A DNA stretch of 50,854 nucleotides, taken from the NCBI GenBank assembly GCA_013115145.1, contig JAAPAO010000118.1:20149-71002 (forward strand). Reading direction: 5' to 3'. This document shows positions 46,950 to 50,854 of this stretch, piece after piece (position 1 is the first letter of the stretch; the number at the start of each line of letters is the position of its first letter). The DNA comes from Perkinsus chesapeaki (lineage: Eukaryota > Perkinsozoa > Perkinsida > Perkinsidae). The notes beneath the pieces were generated by a model, which did no database searches, was not told where the DNA came from, and was given only the letters and a program-made list of their open reading frames with translations. Both the position numbers and the translations under genes were made by a program.

Positions 46950-49900
46950 TCTTAAGGAAGAGCAAGCTGGACGAGGAGCATCTGAGAATTATACAGGCTG
47001 CGATAACACAGAAACTGTGACAGGCTGTCTGTCACGAGCTGTGCTATGACAGTTATAAGGTTATGGAACTTACCTTGGCGTGGGAGGCCATAAACCCAAC
47101 AGCACACAATGCATTGAGTAACAGAGGATAAAGGAAGGGGTACCTTGCCGGTGGGGGAACGAACCAACTTAACACGATTAAAACAGTTCCCTGAGCAGCA
47201 GAGTATAAATAAAGATATGCTGAAGCGACCAGTTACCGTGGCTAGTATTGCAGTAATGACCATGAAGAATATGCTATCCTCGGAGGACTGAGAGACCTTC
47301 AGGCAACGAAGAGTGAAGGTGTAGATGACGACGGAGAGAATGGCCAGCTCGATGGTGGCAACCTTGGTGAAGAATGTTCATCAAAGGGGTGTGATGCATA
47401 GCAAAACAGATTTGAGGGAGGCCGTTATAATCTTTGCAAAGGAATGAAACGAGTAATTGAAGTCTCACGGGAATCAGGAACCCGGATGGTAAAACTAACT
47501 AGCCCGGACGCAGACCTGCACGGTTGCCAAGTGTGGAGGCTGCCTATAGGCAACCAATCTTTCTAATGCATGTCTGATCAAAAGTTATCTAATTATAAAC
47601 GATCCTTTAACTCTTTAGAGATAGACATTGGCCTGCTCAAGTGGAACAATTCGCAGTCTGCCACGCAGTGCTCTTTGACGCTAGCTAGAGTAGGCTCTGC
47701 CATTTCGATCGATAAGCCGATAAGCCCTGATAGTTTTCTATACAAACAGATCTCCCTCACCTAGACATACTGTAGAAGTACAGTTTGTGTCGTGGGGCGC
47801 GCGCCTCTCTCGTCTTGATAAATTGCTGCCATAATACGGGAAGTCCGTGAAGGAATGTTGAGCATCGTACTGGAGTATCAGATACGCCACTAACCCTACT
47901 GTCCTCCTCCTCGTCTGCTAACCATCAAGCGGTGGCAATTTCTTCACGAGAAAGAGCGTTGCTCAGTGCACAATTTACCTCAAGGTTATCCTTCTCCATG
48001 AGACGCCACAAGCTGAGGGTTGACAGCATACCAAATCCTGCGCTGAACAACGGACGATCAGACACCAGCAGTATAGCAGGCAACAGTGGAAGGAGAATAG
48101 CCTTCTCGTGCACTTGCCTAATTAAGGTAGTGAGCTGAAAGGATATGACAGTTGGCTTACCAGCTGAACAAGAAGAACGATAGGCTGCTCTCAAACAGGC
48201 AGGCTAGGAACCGCTGGCGCTTCTCGGTTCTCGGAGGTCGGAGGATACAGTCCAAAACGGAGGGCAAGGAAGCCAATAGGGTGCCTAGCAGAGGGTATAT
48301 GAGATATGGAGGATAATGGGACAATTACAAGCTGTGCAAACTTTAACCATTATGCGGGCGAAGGACTCGGACTCCAAAGACCAGCGACGAAATTTCAAAA
48401 CCTGTGGGGGGGAAGAGTATGGCTTGCGGGAGAGAGGAATGGTTTACCGGCGATAACAGGACCCAAACGTTGGAGACGTGATCCTCATAGAGACCTCTTT
48501 TGAAAGGGAACATTCTTTCCATTAATCGACCAATCACAGTAAGATCACCTGAGATGACCTGAGATGCACGAGGGGTTGGAATTCGGTACCATCAGCTAGG
48601 ATCAACGGCAGCACGGTGAAGGCTACAGTAGTGGCCACAACTACGCCTAGAGCGAGAACCCGTTCAATAGCATCTCTTTTGGACCGGCGATTGGACAATA
48701 CCTGACAAAAAAAGTAGCGTAAATTTCAAAGGGATGGAATACCTGGCCGAAAAGATAAGCAAACATTGCTGGGGCGAAGTATAGGAAAGTCTGCTTGTAC
48801 ATGACAGCAAGGCTGTAGAGAACAGCACCAATGAGTTGATTATGAAATGATGGTCTTATTATGAATATTATCGACCACATAAGTAGCCCCAATGGTACTG
48901 AGTTGTACCTAGTAAATGGCTCGATGATAATAAGAGAAGGGTATATTGACCTTACTGGAAGTGGCAATGGTCTATCAAAACAAACCCAGGGGTAAAGAGA
49001 ACGGACGCCAAGCACAAGGCTTTGCTCAGCAACGGAAGTCTTGGCATGTGATAGAAGTACCATAGTAGTCCTGAGCAGGTAATCGATGTTGGGTAAGATA
49101 AGGGTACCATTTGAGCATCTGTAGGCCTTCCCTGGGTCAGCTCTACAATTCGTTCGTATATGGTATCCGCTCTACCGGAATTTCGTAAAATTTCTGTTTT
49201 CCTTCCTTTCCATCATGCATATTCTAACACTGGAAGCTCTTACCTGAGCCAAGTAGCAGAACGTCTGGTAGAAGCGCAGTCCAACGCATGAATGTTTTGT
49301 GGTTAAGTTCCTCATACCCCCTTGAAGTAGTAAGCTCGACAGCTTGGGGCATACCGATAAGATCGGTTAGATACCTGACCTCGGTTACATCGAGTTACCC
49401 CGGAAAAAGGTGTGTATACGAATGCAGCGAGTTGTATAATAATATGATTGCTGTTAGAGTGAAGCTTGATCCGCGAGAGTGAGCTGGCGTGAAGTCCGCT
49501 ATATCCCGTAGATTATTGACTGACGATCGATGGTATACTCAGACCGACCCGAACATAGGTTCCCACCACAGCAGTCGAATACAGTCAGTGTTTCACATGT
49601 ACTACGCTAAGATGTAGAATCTGTAACGGTATTCGCCATCTTACCCCATGAGCCAAGAATGGTAGGCTGTTAGTGGAGGATAGTCTATTGGCCAATATGA
49701 TGGCTCATTGTTAACAGTGCTGCGATACCAATCTTCCATTGGGGTATTCACTGTAAGCTCCATCCAATGCCTTTGAGCTTCGTAGTCACCATACCTAGAA
49801 CGAGCGCCACTGAGAGTACCAATAAATCTATACTGAGATTCGCCAGCTTTTTAGTTCAGATCCGAGGAGATCACCGCCATGAAATTCCAAAGCTGCACCC

Positions 49901-50433
49901 AGACTGGCACATGGCGTGTAATTAGCAGACAGATGCCTTTAATCATTCGTTATCAAGGGGTTGGGCATCTAGGGCAGTATCTGGCTCGCTGATTAGGATG
50001 CATAGTGTTTGGAAACTTCACAATTACGCGGTTGAGTAATGTGATGAGTACCATCACAATTTCGACGCGATGATTTTGAAGTCGATCAAAGTACGAGCAT
50101 TCGTGCTCAATCACTTACATCGGTGGCTGTCCTTGACCCGAATGAGGCTGGTGCGGTCCCACGGCAACACGCAATAGAGATGATGCCAGTAGAACGCATA
50201 CCAGAACAGGCAAAGGGCGTGGCTGGGGTTCAGAAGGTGAACTAGGGGGATGACCAACCTGAAGATACCAATCCTTTAAAGGACGTAGCCAACGTGGGGA
50301 ATATAAGGCTTTATTAAAGGGACAACACTAGACAACGTCATACCATATCGAACTCCTCTTTCTCGTCTGCTACTGCCGAGGGATCCCCTCCATTTCGGGT
50401 GGACCCTCTACGACGCTGATTTGATGTTGACAT
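46950..50433 (-). CDS. ALG6: ALG6 alpha-1,3-glucosyltransferase (dolichol-linked oligosaccharide)
   Basis: ER membrane enzyme that transfers the first glucose from Dol-P-Glc to the lipid-linked N-glycan precursor. Phase-matched exons from ATG 50433: 50344-50433, 50119-50258, 49645-49794, 49244-49374, 48956-49169, 48743-48908, 48559-48701, 48448-48514, 48329-48401, 48161-48284 and 47979-48117. Later exons (including FTKVATIELAILSVVIYTF near 47250-47370) are not fully joined, so the left boundary is approximate. Diagnostic motifs are PPMYGDYEAQRHWMELT, DYPPLTAYHSW, TSRGYEELNHKTFMRW, FVLIDHCHFQYN, MFPFKRGLYEDHVSNVW and FFLFSWQVHEKAIL. Cys replaces Gly in the usual DHGHFQYN. Introns are mostly 41-47 nt, with two of 270-324 nt. 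The first Asp in GDYEAQ is the expected catalytic base. Confidence 0.9.
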
Positions 50434-50854
50434 GCAGGGTTTAAAACAGTCTATCACGGAGAGTTCAAAACGGAAGATTTGCTTCATATTCTAGTTTTCG
50501 TTGTGATACTGCACCGTGGAAGTGCCTCGCTACAACAGAGTTGTAAAGGCACATGTGCGCACTTGCTCGCTCTCCCTCACTCCCAGAACACAACTGCAGG
50601 AAATACAAACTCACAAAACTAACCAGAAAATATAATAGAGGCGGACTAGCAGGAGAGACGGGCCGGAGTGAGCCCTCTGTTCTCCTCATAGAGCGTGGAG
50701 ATTCTACAACGAATACAGATATAGAGGCGGAAACGCGTCCGCTTAACAATAATGAGAACTTACAATAGTCATTATTAACATGCTGTGTGGAACCAAGATC
50801 TCTCGGTACCAATGCGTGTTACACAATTACTCATTACGACCAAGAAGAGATGCT
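50434..50854. other. Upstream region of ALG6 to window edge
   Basis: A minus-strand open frame (50465-50812) is present but looks like chance; it has a hydrophobic patch and no splice partner. Should contain the ALG6 promoter. Nothing else was recognised. Confidence 0.4.

Overview
The window looks like nuclear DNA of a compact, intron-rich protist. I favour a Perkinsus-like alveolate. This is inferred from overall character: most genes carry very short GT-AG introns of about 35-55 nt, an AG acceptor commonly lies within about 40 nt upstream of the first ATG (as expected if leaders are trans-spliced), secreted aspartyl proteases occur with a decayed copy, and tRNA genes have eukaryotic B boxes and T-run terminators. 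No rRNA or known spliced-leader RNA is present to settle it. Exon models were built by hand from reading frame, splice phase and family motifs. Where a family is named, the motifs were read directly.

Layout. 1-9.4 kb, minus strand: a threonine-rich, mucin-like protein with a repeated cysteine module (runs off the left edge), a PP2C phosphatase, an unrecognised five-exon gene, and an intronless propeller-like protein. 9.7-19.5 kb, minus: a RecQ5-type helicase with 14 exons, a secreted protein, the nuclear cap-binding subunit CBP20, a Nudix hydrolase, then tRNA-Ile(UAU). 20.3-22.3 kb, plus: a PDE12-like 2'-phosphodiesterase/deadenylase. 22.9-32.1 kb: a small secreted protein, a secreted aspartyl protease and its decayed copy about 6.4 kb away. 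Between those copies lie a 70-aa gene, a 220-aa basic protein and a 624-aa inward-rectifier K+ channel. 32.2-38.9 kb: two short genes, a KH-domain RNA-binding protein, a SHIPPO/PG-rich axonemal protein, tRNA-Gln(UUG), a small helical protein and an ARM-repeat protein. 39.1-45.4 kb, plus: an unresolved multi-exon gene, two tandem intronless malate/lactate dehydrogenases and a polytopic membrane protein. 45.8-50.4 kb, minus: a secreted propeller-like protein and the ALG6 glucosyltransferase of N-glycan assembly.

The genes do not form one pathway or operon; this is ordinary eukaryotic gene order with runs of co-oriented genes. The most interesting item is the tandem dehydrogenase pair. Both copies keep the E. 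coli-type malate dehydrogenase scaffold and catalytic His, Asp and Arg residues. At the position that normally holds the oxaloacetate-reading arginine they have glutamine, the residue typical of lactate dehydrogenase. Other notable points are apparent gene conversion onto the protease pseudogene, repeated-module architecture of the mucin-like gene, and coexistence of tiny introns with 250-620 nt introns in the same genes.
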